Of a DNA stretch of 64,000 bases, positions 33,487 through 46,434 are shown in pieces. The translations under genes and the position numbers were made by a program. The notes under the pieces were generated by a model that ran no database searches, had not been told where the DNA came from, and worked only from the letters and a program-made list of their open reading frames with translations. How positions within the stretch are numbered: the first letter of the stretch is position 1; each line of letters opens with the position of its first letter. Source of the stretch: Gentiana macrophylla (lineage: Eukaryota > Streptophyta > Magnoliopsida > Gentianales > Gentianaceae); assembly GCA_026214975.1 (NCBI GenBank), contig CM047808.1, forward strand, positions 64,382,583-64,446,582, given 5' to 3'.

Positions 33487-33582
33487 ATTCTTTTTTCTTA
33501 GATAAAATTAGACTGAAAGGGATTCAGCAACTTATCCAGCAATAGGGATTTGGGGGATTTGGGGGATTTGACCCCCTATGGA

Positions 33583-34860
33583 TTAAGTTTCTTTTTCAAG
33601 TCCATTTCCTCCCTTTAATCTCGAGAACAAAGACTCATCAAAATGAAAATCTGCAAATTTTGCATTAAATAAGTCACCTGTCAAGGGTTCAAGATATATA
33701 ATAAAAGATGGGGAATTATATCCCACGTAAATTCCCAATCTTCTTTGAGGGCCCATCTTGGTTTGTTTTGCTGTAGGCAATATTGGTACATATACCGCAC
33801 AACAAATTAGATTAGATATATTGGTTTCATGACCCATAGCCAACTATAACGGGGGGGTATTTTGTCAAAGCTCAATGGTCTAATTTGTAAAAGTGCTGAT
33901 GCATCTAAAATAGCATGTCCCCAAGCAGATATGGGTAAATGTTTTCTCATGAGCATTGGTCTAGCAATTAATTGTATTCGTTTAATACATGACTTGATAG
34001 ACCATTTTGCGTGTGAACATGAGCAATTGGATGTTCCACACTAATTCCCACAGACATGCAATAATCATCTATAGCATGTGATGAATATTTTGCTGCATTA
34101 TCCAAACGGATACTTTTAATTCGATTATCTGGAAATGGTGCTCGTAAATAGATTATCTGCGCAAGTAATATTTCAAACGCAAAGTTGCGAGTTGATAATG
34201 ATCATGTGACCATCTGCTGGATGCGTCAATTAGGACCATAAAATATATGTATTGTCCACTATGTGGATGTATATGTCCACATATGCCTCCATGAATCCGT
34301 TCTAAAAATACTAGCGATTCAGTTGCCACTTTCATGACTGATGGCCTGTAATAAACTTTCCTCGATGACATAGCGTACATAACAATTCATTAAAATTGAA
34401 AAACTTCAGGTTTTTCAATACGTTGTCATGTGAGTTCTCAATTATTCTTTTCATTATAAATTATCCAGGATGTCCCAATTGATCATGCCAAATTCTCAAT
34501 AAATTATCATCAGTATATTTCTGGTTTACTACAAGATGCGTCTCCAGCGCATTTATTTTAGTATAATACAATCCCGATGACAGAGATGGGAGTTTCTCTA
34601 ATATATTTTTCTCCCATGAGACATATACTTTTATAAAAAAATATACAACATTTCTCTCATTTATTGTCTCTATATGATATCCATTCCGGCAGTATCCTTA
34701 AAACTCAATAAATTTCTTCTGGATTTCGGAGAATATAAGGCATGATTGAACATAAATTTTGTTCCCCTATGGAGATTAATTGTGGTTCTTCCGAAGCCGC
34801 GATCAGTTTTGCACTGCCACATATAGTATTAACGTTTATCTCTTCTTTCCTCATAAAAGA
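33583..34860 (-). pseudogene. Copia fragment: protease edge, GAG-pre-integrase and integrase
   Basis: The minus strand, right to left: SAKLIAASEEPQLISIG near 34800; IWHDQLGHPG near 34480 (the H of the GAG-pre-integrase zinc finger); HGGICGHIHPHSGQY and FMVLIDASSRWSH near 34250; IKSIRLDNAAKY near 34110 (second catalytic Asp); HVHTQNGL near 34000 (before the catalytic Glu); CAVYVPILPTAKQTKMGPQ and LGIYVGYNSPSFIIYLEPL to 33650; ending FHFDESLFSRLKGGNGLEKE. Stops and frameshifts throughout. It is the same family as 29960-31330; the two overlap slightly at the integrase tail, so they are probably two copies. Confidence 0.85.
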
Positions 34861-34892
34861 AAAACATTTCCTATGTTTGACTATCGTATAAG

Positions 34893-37800
34893 TGTTGGAT
34901 CGTATATGCGCACTAATATATCCTAGAGGGGGGGTGAATAGGAAATGTACCCTTTTTAAATTTTATTTTACCTTTTTCAAATTTATTGAGGGTTTTAATT
35001 AAACACGGAGTTCCAACTACTTAGGAAGCTGTTAGACCAAATTAGGTGGAAGAGCTAACCGGTTAACGTATTGTTCCTAAGGTACTAGATGATCAAGTTA
35101 TATATTACTTTTACTTCAAAAGACCAAGATTGTTTAGTTCAAAACAAGATAATTGTCTTATACAAAGATTACTTTGATATTCAAAACTATTCTTCTAATA
35201 ACATAACCAACGGTTACATAAACAACCTGCTTAAGTGCTCAAAAAGTTCAGCAAGGTAGTATACACAGTAGTGTAGTTCAATCAATGTAGACTTTGATAA
35301 ATTATCCAAACTTGATTATTATAGATGAGGCAAATAAACCACAACTTTGACAAGAGAATGATGTAATCCTTTATTTTAATAATTATCTACTTGCACCATA
35401 TGCATCAGAAATATTGCAAGTTTAAATAGCAGCAGGCTTCACCAAAGTAATAAGATGCAGGTTTAAAAAGTAGCAGCAGCGATTCTGCCAAATTGTTATG
35501 TTACAGATTATTCAAGAGAATAACTATAATATACGGTAGAAGTGACTTACAATAGTCAGATTAAACTTGTGTTTGGGTGAATTATCAACCTATCAAATAA
35601 ATGGTAGAATTAATCAGAGATATAGTTGATGTTTCTATTTCGAATTCAAACACACATATATAGATTTTATCTTGGATTTACCTAGATAATACAATCCTAG
35701 GTGTATCACATAAATCACTATACACACACAGCTTTTTCACTATATTTGTATGGTTACAATTACAGTGCTTTTCAATATTCAGAGCTGAAATAAAAGTACA
35801 AGAGATGAACAGATTTTTACTTGTTAAATCTTTAGATCACACTTTAGTGAAAGAATTTTGAACACAACAGTGACACACAGTCACAAAGATTCAATCATAG
35901 TTCTGTTTCTAATCATTACACAACATAATGAATACAACCTTCACTTACTTTTTCTAACAGTTCTATATCAAAACACAGATTCAAATAGCAACTTGAAAAC
36001 AAAAAGTAAATCGTGAACTTACTGATATCGAACCACAAAGGTTCAGGTTGAGAGAACCGGAAGACTGTTACCAGAAACAAACCGGGATCGAAATCCGGGC
36101 TCAAGCTGGGTTTCAAGACTTAATCTAGTCAACCCTCTTCAACCTTGAAGCACAGATGGATTCAAGATGAAATACGGCAAACAAAACGAAAATACAAGGA
36201 AAATTTTTAATATTATCAAAATGTTTGATCAGCTTGGTTCACTTGATCAATTTGTTGCCTTTGGGATTATATAGACAGTGAAGTGAAAGATGCAGTGGTT
36301 TGTGCATTAAATGTTGTGACTTGGAATTCTAAGAGACATGCATAGTAAGTTGTAATCCATTTAATCAAGACTGACTTATGACCTGTAAATAGTCTGATGT
36401 GCATTTCAAAAAAAAAAAACTTTCTGAATTTCGAAAAATTAAATAATTCATTATTATTTTTTAAATTTTTTATATAAAAAATACATGCTACTGATTTTAT
36501 TTGAGACAATTATTGCAAAAAGAAAACTTTTCAAGTTTTAAGTGTATCAAACGGTTCAGAGTTCAAGTAGTCAGATTAATTAAATTGAACCTCATTAAAT
36601 ACAGAGAATGGTCATTTCGAAATTTATAATTTAATTAATTAAGTAGCATTTTTTTTTTATTCAGTTAATTATAAACATATATATGCATAAAACATATCTA
36701 GATGCAGCTAGGTGAAGTGAGTGGTCGATATAATCCCAAAATGATAAAAGTTGTTTTGTACGAGTATGTTATAGACATAGAGGTGGATCTATATCACACT
36801 CTCCGATGGCAAATGCAGACTCTATTTATTCATTAATCAATTATATCACTGATCTCATTGAATTAGTAAGTCATTTTCGTCATGTTTGTTAATGTTATCA
36901 AACATTAAACAAATTAGAAAATAACAAATAATTTAAATCATAAATAATGGAAAAATTGATTTCATCAAACAAATGCAATGCAGTGAATGATTGAATCATT
37001 AATTGAATTTAATGAATTTCGATTTTAACCATTATTCAGACAGACTTATAGGGATTAGGGGTGAAATAAAAAATCATAGCTATTATACCTGAACAGGGTC
37101 GGATTCGGGTTGAAGCAGATTCAAGACTCGGTATTGAAGATGGCAGACATTCAGACCGTCAAATGAGGTCAAACATCGAACACACCAGCATGTTCATTGA
37201 CAGCAATGCATATTGACTGGAAAGGTCAAACCTTTTGACGATTCAACATTGAATTGTGCAACATCTCGATACAGTCACAAATGATTAAGATATTCGAGTT
37301 TTTCTTCACCACCAGAAGGTCATAGAGGATGAAAAGGTTGAAGCTTTTAGCAGTAAATCCGGTCAAGAGTCGATTCAGATGCGTTTGAAACATGGACCGT
37401 CACCAGGAAGTAGTTACCACGCCACTAGAGAAATAGAGGTTGCGTCTTCAATGTATGGCATCGATTCATTCAAAAACTTGGATTCATCATCGGATAATGC
37501 AAAAGTCAAGCCTTTTTTATTTACAGCACTCAAGAGAATGAAACGGTAAAGCTTCATTGAAGTCAAAGACTTCTCAGCAATTGAGGTGAAAGACTGTGGA
37601 ACGAGATTTGAATTAATTGAGGTGTCGGATGAAATTTAAGAGGTGTGGTGGTTTCAATAAGAGAAAATTTGACAGTTGGAGTTGCAGTGATAGAGGAGTT
37701 AATTGGAAAGTGGGAAGGAGGTTGCCGAGTATGTAAGAGTGACCCCAGTGGTACACCCTATTCCATTCCCAACTTATCTTATTTTCTGTTCCAGATTCAT

Positions 37801-39197
37801 CTTTTTAACACCCTATAAAACAACATACTCCAATAAGCACTCCCTATATTATTCCCTAAAAGCCACTTTTCTCTCTATTAAATATCAATATACTTTCTTT
37901 TTTTAACATCCAAATATATAAACAAACAACATTTGTTCAGCAACCGGAGAAAATCCAAAAAAAAACAGAACAGAAGTGCATATCAACAAAGACCCAAAGT
38001 TGCAAAGCAAATTTCTCTCCTTTTTTATTTTTTTTATTTTACTATAACACTAAACATTTCCTTTCTTCTTTCAATCCCTCCAGCCAACATTTTCAAATTA
38101 AACTCCTAGGGAAAGTGTCTTTTTTATTGTAGGAGCTAAAATCAAGTGTTTTTTGTTTTGTATTTTTACTGTTGTTTTTCTAGTCCTGATTTATGCAATA
38201 ACAAAGAAAATTTATTCTTCACTTTGATTCCCCTAGAAAAGAATCAAGGTTTTTTTCAGTTGCTGAAATTGATTTAATTTTTGGTGATTTTTCTGGCATG
38301 ATTTGGTAGGATGTAAAGGAAAATATGAAAAAGATGGAAGAAAAAGAGGGAAAGATGGTGGGTGCTATGGCACTGTTTATATTTGCAGAGCCTTTATTTA
38401 TTGGGGGTGGCTTAGCAAAATTTGGGGATAAAAGGTGGTTAAAAGAACTATCAGTAAGAAGAGGTTGATCAAAACTCCCTAAACTGATTTTTAAACGATA
38501 CAAAAGTGTACCATTGGGGTCACTCTAATAAGATAAGATTAGGGAAATGGAATTTAGAATTGTGGTGGTATGGTTATTTTTGTATTTTGGGTAATGTATC
38601 TGGTCTGGAGATAGTTTGTCGGCCTAATTGTAAACAAGGTCCACTAAGTTTGTTGGAACAAAGGTTAGGCCCAAAATGATGAATAAAATGTCAGGCATGT
38701 ACTATCAACATTGTTTTAGTCCCTTCAGAGTAATTATGTTTTGGATAGATAAATAACCCATACCTGTAGACTAGTAATGTATATCTGTAGTAGTACGAAT
38801 AGTATTATAAGAAGATATTAGTATCAATATGCACTTATTAATGACAGTATCATTTACTCCATAATTAGTCATATAGCTTGAATAATAGCATGTAGATTAT
38901 TTAGCACTTATATTCTTGAAACATATAGCTTAGCACTTTATAATATTACATAAGAGATGTGTCAATGTAGCATCGATGTATCATAATACAAGTAGTCTTT
39001 GAAGCTTTGATAATAACATATGATAAAGTTATGATGTTATTATAGGAATTATCATTTATCATATGAAAACCAATATATTGATGTAATGTAGGTTAATACA
39101 TTAAATATGATGAAATGTAGCACATTGATAAAATGATTGATACTTTAAAGATTTAATCAGATGAGATATGTGAAAATCAATCAACCATTTCACAACA
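34893..39197 (-). mobile_element. LTR of a second minus-strand SIRE-like copia (copia C), enlarged by insertions
   Basis: Begins TGTTGGATCG with CCTAGAGGGGGGGTGAATAG just inside and ends TTTCACAACA, so the termini are TGTTG...CAACA. A polypurine tract complement follows at 39198. At 4.3 kb it is far longer than the 1.67-kb LTR of copia B, so insertions are likely, probably in 36500-38700; none could be delimited by target duplications. No coding domain of a retroelement lies inside. Confidence 0.6.
37080..38520 (+). other. Gene-like segment inside the copia C LTR region (possible captured exon)
   Basis: Unlike the flanks, this part has features of a host 5' gene end: TATA-like runs and long pyrimidine tracts (37900-38110), then ATG 38325 opening a 47-codon frame to 38468 (MEEKEGKMVGAMALFIFAEP and GGLAKFGDKRWLKELS). 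A donor-like A|GTAAGAAG lies at about 38452, just before the stop. I do not recognise the protein. It could be a host exon captured by a transposon or chance. Confidence 0.3.
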
Positions 39198-39215
39198 ATT
39201 CTCCCCTTTTGATTC
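39198..39215 (-). other. Polypurine tract of copia C
   Basis: The minus-strand reading AATCAAAAGGGGAGAAT abuts the LTR start TGTTGTGAAA, the SIRE-type arrangement also seen at 6473. Confidence 0.7.
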
Positions 39216-39740
39216 GTTTTCACAATTACCCTTATTAAAGCTTTTAAGGATCGAATATGAGCGCTCCCCCTAAAACTAAGCTCCCCCATAATACAAGATT
39301 ATATGTTTTAGTGTATAGATTATTTATCGTATCGCTCCCCTCACTGAAAGCTTTATAACTCTTTTCTCCCCCTTAATTTTGAAAATTAATCAAACATATC
39401 ATTAAACAAATAAAAGTCATGCAAAGAGACTTCTCTTTCAAAATTGTGGCAATATATGATTAGTATCAGGCATAAGCCGTCAATTGAGCTTGATATCCAG
39501 GGGATTAGAGCACATTCAAATGAATAAAGAGTGTAAGGACACTTCCTTGTTGGTTTGTTGATGATAGGAGAAACATCAATGAGCTGATACCGAGAAGGGT
39601 TTGATACACAATGAATTGGTTTCATAAGTGCTACAAGATGTGAGATAACAGTAGAGTTTGGCACCAAGGAAATTAATGCTCAAGAGGCAATTTCAGCAAT
39701 GATAAGCTTCAAAAACAGATAAGAAAGCATACGGTACCCT
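39216..39740 (-). mobile_element. Copia C internal sequence next to the 3' LTR
   Basis: Non-coding, with several CTCCCCC runs (39262-39375). The usual env-like ORF and pol are missing: the next readable domain is the gag-protease linker at 39741. A large internal deletion is implied. Confidence 0.4.
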
Positions 39741-40200
39741 TTATAGGTTGGGTCCTTGAATGTTAGTCAAAGGAGACTTTGGAACCCAAAATTTTCTAAC
39801 TTTTGATACCCATACTTGCTTGACCGTAGGTTTGTGAACATTCCAATTAGTACCATAGGTCCTAAACGGCTGTTCATTATATCCATAAGATCGATAAGTA
39901 TGCGGTACATAGTGTGAACAGGAATTATGTGTGTGTTGATAGTGAGGTTGCCAATGGTGATATTGAGCAACACGTGGGGCATAAGTATTGATGTTATAGG
40001 TGTAGTTTAATGGTCTATGAATCCTAGAAACATGATAGCTAGGTGTAGCATGATTATTGTGATAAAGAAAGTTCTTTGGATGGAAATTTCTAGAACTCTT
40101 CTTATTATACAAAAATGCATGATTCTTTTTATAGAAATTCTTTCTAAAATCCGAAGTATGCTGTGATGTGTGTGATTGTGTAGATGAAACATACTTGGGA
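39741..40200 (-). pseudogene. Copia C gag-to-integrase linker remnant
   Basis: A 123-codon minus-strand frame rich in His, Tyr, Asn and Arg, with KNFLYHNNHATPSYHVSRIH, then YGTNWNVHKPTVKQVWVSK, VRKFWVPKSPLTNIQGPNL and a stop. The repeated VWVSK / FWVPK / GPNL phrases are typical of the SIRE gag-pol linker after the zinc knuckle. Only this segment remains. Confidence 0.6.
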
Positions 40201-41699
40201 GGTGTTACTTGTTCCGGAATAATGGAATGGGAAACGTACTTGGGAGGTGTTACATAGTGTTATCACCAACAACCAATGTTGGATGTGGTCTGATTTTAAT
40301 TAGTTAGTAACTACCTTGAGTAAACGTACTTCAAGGTTTAAGGTTTTATTGTTCATAGACTCTGACAGTCCCTTCCCGATCTCAAGAATCTTATAACAAA
40401 CCTTTTTCTCAATGCTACGAGATATATAACGATTGGTCACTGACCGAACGTGTGCGCGAAATTCCCAGACCTACCTTCAAGCACCGTGTGCTAAATGCTA
40501 ATATTTATGGAAGTGGGGTGAGCCGAATCCACACCTTATCCGTAAATTCCAAAGTATATTCTAGGTGGACTTCTCGGTCTTACACTTCAATGTAAACCGA
40601 AATTTTGCTTCTAATATCTTTATTGAGTTAAGCAGTGTATTGTAGCACATCTACAACTATATAAAGCAATTCAACGGTTTCTCCCTTAGTGAAAGCATTT
40701 CACTATTAGGCAGGTCGAGCATCTGTCCCTAGGACTATATGATGGCCCATTTCTGAGTATAGAATACTCTATCTCCGACAAAATCAGAGACACCTCAGAA
40801 TATTTTGGATAAACTTACCGGAGTGTTTGAGTAGTTGTCAGACTAGAAGTCACTACTCATAAGCTCCCACTAGCTTGTATTTTTTTTTATAAGACTCCGA
40901 AGGTCATCATGAACAAGCAGTGTTACTTCTTTATAACCATTTTCCTTTCCCGATTGAAAGGAAGCTTAGTCATTGAACCTTTGAGACAATATAACCAGAC
41001 TGGGAGAAAGGAATCACCCTGAGCCAGTCTTCAGGTCTTGTCTTTTAGGGACTATGCACTAACTATGGAATATGAAGAAGCATTTATCTAAATATATAAA
41101 CCAATTGCTTTTAATAGTTCTTAAAATGTGTTATGTATACATATTTCAGCAGTTCTTAGTGGTTTTTGACTTTATCAACCAAAAGTCCGAGTCTTGGATT
41201 CGTACTACAAATGGTATATTCACTTTCTATAAGACAAACAAATTATCGAATAGAAGGTGAATCCATTCGTTCAAACGAATTTTGAAAACAGAAAAATAAC
41301 TCTTCTGCGATATCCAAGGATTGAATCCGAGATTCATTCCTCATATCTCTCCACTATTTTTGCTAAAATTAACTGCCCGTTGTTTACTCTTTTAATCGTT
41401 AAATGCACCGCTACCTTGTTCTTCCAAAGAACTTAGCTCGAGAAAATCGCCAAGGATTCATAGGTCGGTGATTCAAAATCACTGTCCTTATCCTATGATT
41501 TTCAGTTAATTAATTTTCGGTTCAGCCTTAAAGTTTTCTCAGTTTAGATGACTAACACTTTTAGACATATTCTCACATTCTTTCCGTGAATGGAAACAGT
41601 CTTGAACCAGCGGTTCGTTTGAGTAGACATTAATCTTGAACCGTGGGATGTCTATTTTGAGTGTTACTCGTCGGGACTTCTCGGATTTTCTAATATACC

Positions 41700-42095
41700 A
41701 GAAAAACAACAAATCATAACATTAAAGCTCCCACTAGTTTATCGGTTCCAAATACCGTCTAACGAGCAATGCTTTATTTTTTTTTATGATTTTCCGATTT
41801 TTTCTATTAAAAAATATTTCGTACATAGTTCCAATGTTTCCAGAAAAACAACAAATCATAGAACTCCCACTAGTTCATCGATTCCAAATATCGTCCAACT
41901 AGCGACATTTAATGATTTCCCGGTTTTTCAATTAGAATGATAACGTGTGTACTTAGTTACACTTTTCTAATGTTCTAAAAAACAACAAATCATAAAGCTC
42001 CCACTTGTTCATCGATTCCAAATATCATTCAACTAGTAACACTTCGTGATTTTCTAATTTTTCAATTAGAAAATTACTTGTGTAATCACTACACA
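41700..42095. repeat. Three-unit tandem repeat of about 138 bp
   Basis: AACAACAAATCATA followed by CTCCCACTAGTTCATCG and TTCCAAATATCGTCCAACTA recurs at about 41706, 41846 and 41982. Units differ by substitutions and short indels. A related CTCCCACTAG also occurs alone at 40863. Confidence 0.8.
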
Positions 42096-43697
42096 CTCAA
42101 AATTCACTAGAAGAATTTAAAAGTCCGAAATTATCTTTGATCAAACTAACATTGTATCTCGTTTAACACGAGTGATGCTAGTGATATAACTATATGTCAC
42201 TCTAGTTATAAAAGGCTTAAGAGGAAATATCTCTTCCGAAAATTAATTGCATTATCGATTAACTAGTTCAACGTCCTAGTTACTCTCCACTTTTTAAAGA
42301 AGTCAATACTAGTCAATTATAAATTTTAAGCAATTTACTAAGGGATATAATGTTGTAAATAAAATGACATATATTAATTCAAGTTTAATACTACTATATT
42401 ATTTTATTTTAGGAATTGTAAACTATAAGTAAGTCTACTCTACCATTCCAAGGTTTTAACCTCACATCTCAGTGCCGCCGTAGGGTAGGTCAAAGAGATG
42501 ACGGTTAAATCGAGACAATCTCATCAATGAATAACTTGTGAGAATCGAACATCCCTTTATTCATTGACTACCTTCCTTTTTTAGCCGGTATTATCAAGAA
42601 TACCGCTTGATGAGTGTGACCTACTATATCGGATCTCTTAGGTATGTACGCCCGAGAGTGTGCCGTCGTAGGATAGGTCGGTGACCCGGCAGTACCGGAA
42701 ATCCTATCCTTTCGGAGACCAAGCCATGAATGTTGATAGGGGTGAACACCATCCGTAGGGACGAAATCAAAGCGCCGCATGGCGTCACACTTCTCTCTCA
42801 CTTACTTGTATCTATAGTAGAGGCCGTGGGGTTGGCTGTCACCTCCCCCGCTCCCACTCAATATTTTGGAAGTGGTGGTGGGTTAACTAACCACGTCTTT
42901 TTGATGTTAATATAAAAGCACATCAAATCAGGGATTCCAAATGGTGTCGGTAACGTAGGCAAGCCTACCCATCCTATTCGTTGGAACATATGTGACAGTC
43001 GGACGAAATCGGGTCAAGAGAGCCCCATTGAGATAAGAAGGAATCACCCATCCGCTCTCCAGTGTAGCTTAGTCTTGCCGGACCCCCGTGCATACATCAC
43101 ACTAGGAGGGTTAAGTCGGTTGAGCACCCAACCTATAGGCGAACCGTCTTTATCCAAGATTTATTGTTCTTTTACCATCATTCAATCTCGTAAACACTAC
43201 GAATTGAAAACGTGATCTCGTTTGGGCTTTTAAGGCGGTTCACCGAGAACACACACCGAAAAGGCTTAACGATTTCATAACCCGTCCTTGGATCTTTAAT
43301 TAGTTGCTAAATTAATTAATTACCACGTATTAATTAAATTTCAACTAATTACGCGAGTTTGTATACATGCCTATTTTAATTACCAAAATTAAAATTCTAC
43401 ATGTATGCATGGAGTGGATTTATGATATGATGCATGTCATGGCAATTCCGATTTTATATCTATTTTATGATCAAACAGATAAAAAATAAATTGCGGAAAA
43501 TTTAAACACCGAGATAGATCGTTGGTACCCCCGACTAACCTTTTTTCTAAGGAAAAGTAAAAATTTAATCTAAGTCTTCAAATCTCGATCTTGATCTTGA
43601 AAACTTCCGGATCTTCAAAGCTTCGATCTCGACACGAACGACGAGGAAGGAGGCCGTAATATACCAATATATTATAAAAAATATCGATATTATCAAA

Positions 43698-43930
43698 TTG
43701 TTTTATAATTTTTTTTTTTGTTTTGTTAACAGGCCCTCGGCCAAAGTCAATAAAAAAAACTTTTTTTTTGTTACAGCATGTCACGGCAGATGTCAAAAAA
43801 AAAAAAATAAAAAAAATCCTTTTTTTTTTTTTTTTTTTTTTTATAATAACCAAACTTTGCCAGCAACCCTAAAGCATATTTTGAAGGTGCAGCAAAATTA
43901 AAAAAAAAAAAAAATTTGTGCCGTGACAAA
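43698..43930. repeat. Dense A and T homopolymer tracts
   Basis: Alternating runs, including an A run with one interruption at 43794-43817 facing a T run of more than 20 at 43820-43842, separated by only a few bases. Such runs are slippage-prone, and open frames over them (Lys/Phe repeats) are spurious. Confidence 0.85.
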
Positions 43931-44299
43931 CAAAAAAAAAACTAACAATCGGCCTCCTCCCGTTTTACCTTCTTGATGATCTTCAAAATAATGATCTTCG
44001 CCGTCACGAACCCGGAACAAATTTAAAATTACAAAGTAGCCATCTTTACAATTTTCAAGTTGCATAAAATTAAATTACACATCCTACGCTTTCAATTGAT
44101 ACTAATCAAAAGAGCTACACAAAGCAGATCTACGGATGTAAACAAGATCAACCCCAATCCATCTCTTCAAACCACAACAATCGCAACATAAAAACAATAC
44201 ATATATGCATCGGCCCCTATAAAAAATTGGGACAAAAAATCTACATGCTTTGCACTCCTAGATCTAATATTTTATACGTATAAATATAGATCACCAGGC

Positions 44300-44311
44300 G
44301 ACTGATACCAC
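44300..44311 (-). other. Primer binding site of element D
   Basis: The minus-strand reading GTGGTATCAGTC contains TGGTATCAG, complementary to initiator tRNA-Met, directly next to the LTR end (plus-strand TGTTAGTAATACC at 44312). It fixes the polarity of element D as minus. Confidence 0.75.
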
Positions 44312-46138
44312 TGTTAGTAATACCATCCGCAACGGAAGCGATTTAAGGATCTATATCTATAAATTACACGTAATAAAATAACTAGATCTATATCTACAAG
44401 GGGGTTGTAGATCATACCTCTTGGATCTCAAAATCCAAGTAGAAGAACCGCAAACAAAAGATGGTGTGAAGAGTACCACGATCTTCCGCATGTGTGATCC
44501 GAGCAACTCCGGGTGGAAGGAAATCTTTGTCTCGAATCCTTCCGTTATGCTACCCGGAAAAAACCTCCAAGATTTTCCCCACTTCCCCTTGGCCGAAATT
44601 TTTCTTCCTCCTCTCTAAGAGGTGAAAGTCGAAATTTATGTTGTGTTATGAGTTGGGAGAACTCTCTTTATATAGGAAAGTAATCCTTGTCCTCCAAGGA
44701 TTTTATTTTGCAAATAAATAATTCCAATTAATAAAAGATTATCCCAAAATATTCTAGAACAAATCTAAAATAATATTTATCTTTATTTCTTACCATAAAT
44801 ATTTATCTAAAAAATATTTTGTTCACATTTTTTATTAATACACAAGAAAACTAATTTCTTGTTCCATAAAAAACACCTTGGCCGAAATTTCCCTTGTGAC
44901 CTAGTCACAATAATTTTCGGCCATAACACACTAATTTGGCCAAGATTATGAAAAATGTATTTTTCACATATTTAATTATTTAGCCTAACTAATTTAATAG
45001 CCACTAAACAATTAATTCACATATCATTTTAATTAAATTCTAACAAGAACTAAATTAATATTATCAGGATTCGACGTCCGAGAAGAGCTATGCTATATTG
45101 GAGGCACGTCGGGGACCATGGACTAATAATCAGTGGCTCCGATAAATCAAATAAATAATTATCTTACGAACATAATAATTATATTCGATAAATCAATCAC
45201 GAGAATATGCCACCATAATCCCACATGATCGCACTCCTCTCCGATTATGAGATTATATTTATCTCCTCATGAGAATGATAATAAGCGTCCATTGATATAA
45301 TCATTACATATGGATTAATCCTCCATGATCCATCCATTCTAAATCGGGAAGTTACCGTTAACCCTTTTATAACCTCTTATCCTTATTTACCATTAACCCC
45401 TAGTGATCAATTAATTCATACAACTCATTGGTAGCTAATCGATTGTAATATGAACTCAAATCGCGATCGATCGATTTCTAGGATTAACAAATAAGGGAAC
45501 TGTCTATCTTGTCCCATAAATGGAAGGAATGGATTCCGTATCTGTGATAACACAGACTACTCACTCAATCCAGTACAATGCCAAGATGGGGTAATTCAGA
45601 TCACAGACTCAGTGTAATCCTTAACCGTCAAGTCAAACCTCATACTGATTCAAGCAGTTGACTGTGATAACCTCAGGATTAAGATATATCCATAAATATG
45701 ATCATCGATTGATTCGATAAGACTTCTCGATTACAGAATTATATCGTGAACTCCAATCAAATCGGTCCAGCCCTATATGATATATTTATCATATATAAAT
45801 GCCCCACTAGGTTCTCATAACCGAAAGTCCGGATAAGACAATCACACCTATTGTGTTCTGGGCGCATTAATAGTACATTAAAGGAGAGACCCGATACTCT
45901 CGATTAACTTCACTACAGGCTAATTGTATTTTATGTACATCTTACTAACTCAATCCTCCCGTGTATATCCCATACACTGAGTTAAGTGATTACATATATG
46001 ATATACTTTAGGGTTTTCTGTAGTGTAAATACTATTGTCACATCGGTGAATATGAGAATAATAAATATGAATAATAATATCATTTCATTTATTAAATAAA
46101 ACAATTACAAAATTGTCTTTCGGGCATTACACCTTACA
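44312..46138 (-). mobile_element. 5' LTR of element D (1.83 kb)
   Basis: Plus-strand TGTTAGTAATACC...ACACCTTACA; on the minus strand TGTAAGGTGTAATG...CTAACA, proper TG/CA ends, with the PBS adjacent at 44300. On its right it abuts the protease region of the second Tat element (from 46139), which it therefore interrupts. The left partner LTR is missing. Confidence 0.7.
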
Positions 46139-46434
46139 GAGGTAACCTATGGTCCCCGAGACCCACTCTCTTGGGTTATAAATAATGAATGACTAGTCAT
46201 AGAGGCCAAGGTGCACAAGAACCTAATGAAGTAGACACAGGATGTTCCGTCAACGTCCTCTATTACTCAGTCTTTCAATCCATGAAGTTAAAAGATTCAG
46301 AGTTGACACATGTTTATGCTCCGCTGTTCGATTTTGCCAGACCCCCAATTCATCGTATGGGGATGATAAGTCTAGCCACCACGTTTGGACGAGAACCAAG
46401 GGGGAAGGACCCTTGTGGTAATCTATGTCGTGGT
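46139..46434 (+). pseudogene. Second Tat element (Tat E): aspartic protease, first part
   Basis: Retroviral-type protease matures the polyprotein. The + strand reads EVTYGPRDPLSWVINN, a stop, LVIEAKVHKNLM, then after a 1-base frame change VDTGCSVNVLYYSVFQSMKL with the catalytic DTG. It continues HRMGMISLATTFG to the insertion point at 46434. The order matches Tat-lineage protease. The upstream gag is absent here; element D occupies that side. Confidence 0.8.

Larger units (their letters stand above)
40260..44299 (-). mobile_element. Large non-coding internal region of retroelement D (LARD-like)
   Basis: About 4 kb with no domain readable in any frame, bounded on the right by a PBS complement and an LTR, so it is the internal region of a minus-strand element without genes, as in LARD-type elements. 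It contains moderately GC-rich blocks (42460-43150), the array at 41700-42095 and the homopolymer tracts at 43700-43930. Its left LTR was not found, and the border with copia C near 40260 is approximate. Confidence 0.5.

Noticed and set aside
39741..40112. His/Tyr-rich minus-strand ORF as a metal-binding or glycine-rich-type host protein
   Set aside because: Its VWVSK/FWVPK/GPNL ending is typical of the copia gag-pol linker and it lies beside a SIRE polypurine tract and LTR.
42568..42801. 77-codon minus-strand ORF in a GC-richer block
   Set aside because: No homology recognised; it lies in the non-coding internal region of element D, and a frame on the other strand is equally open.
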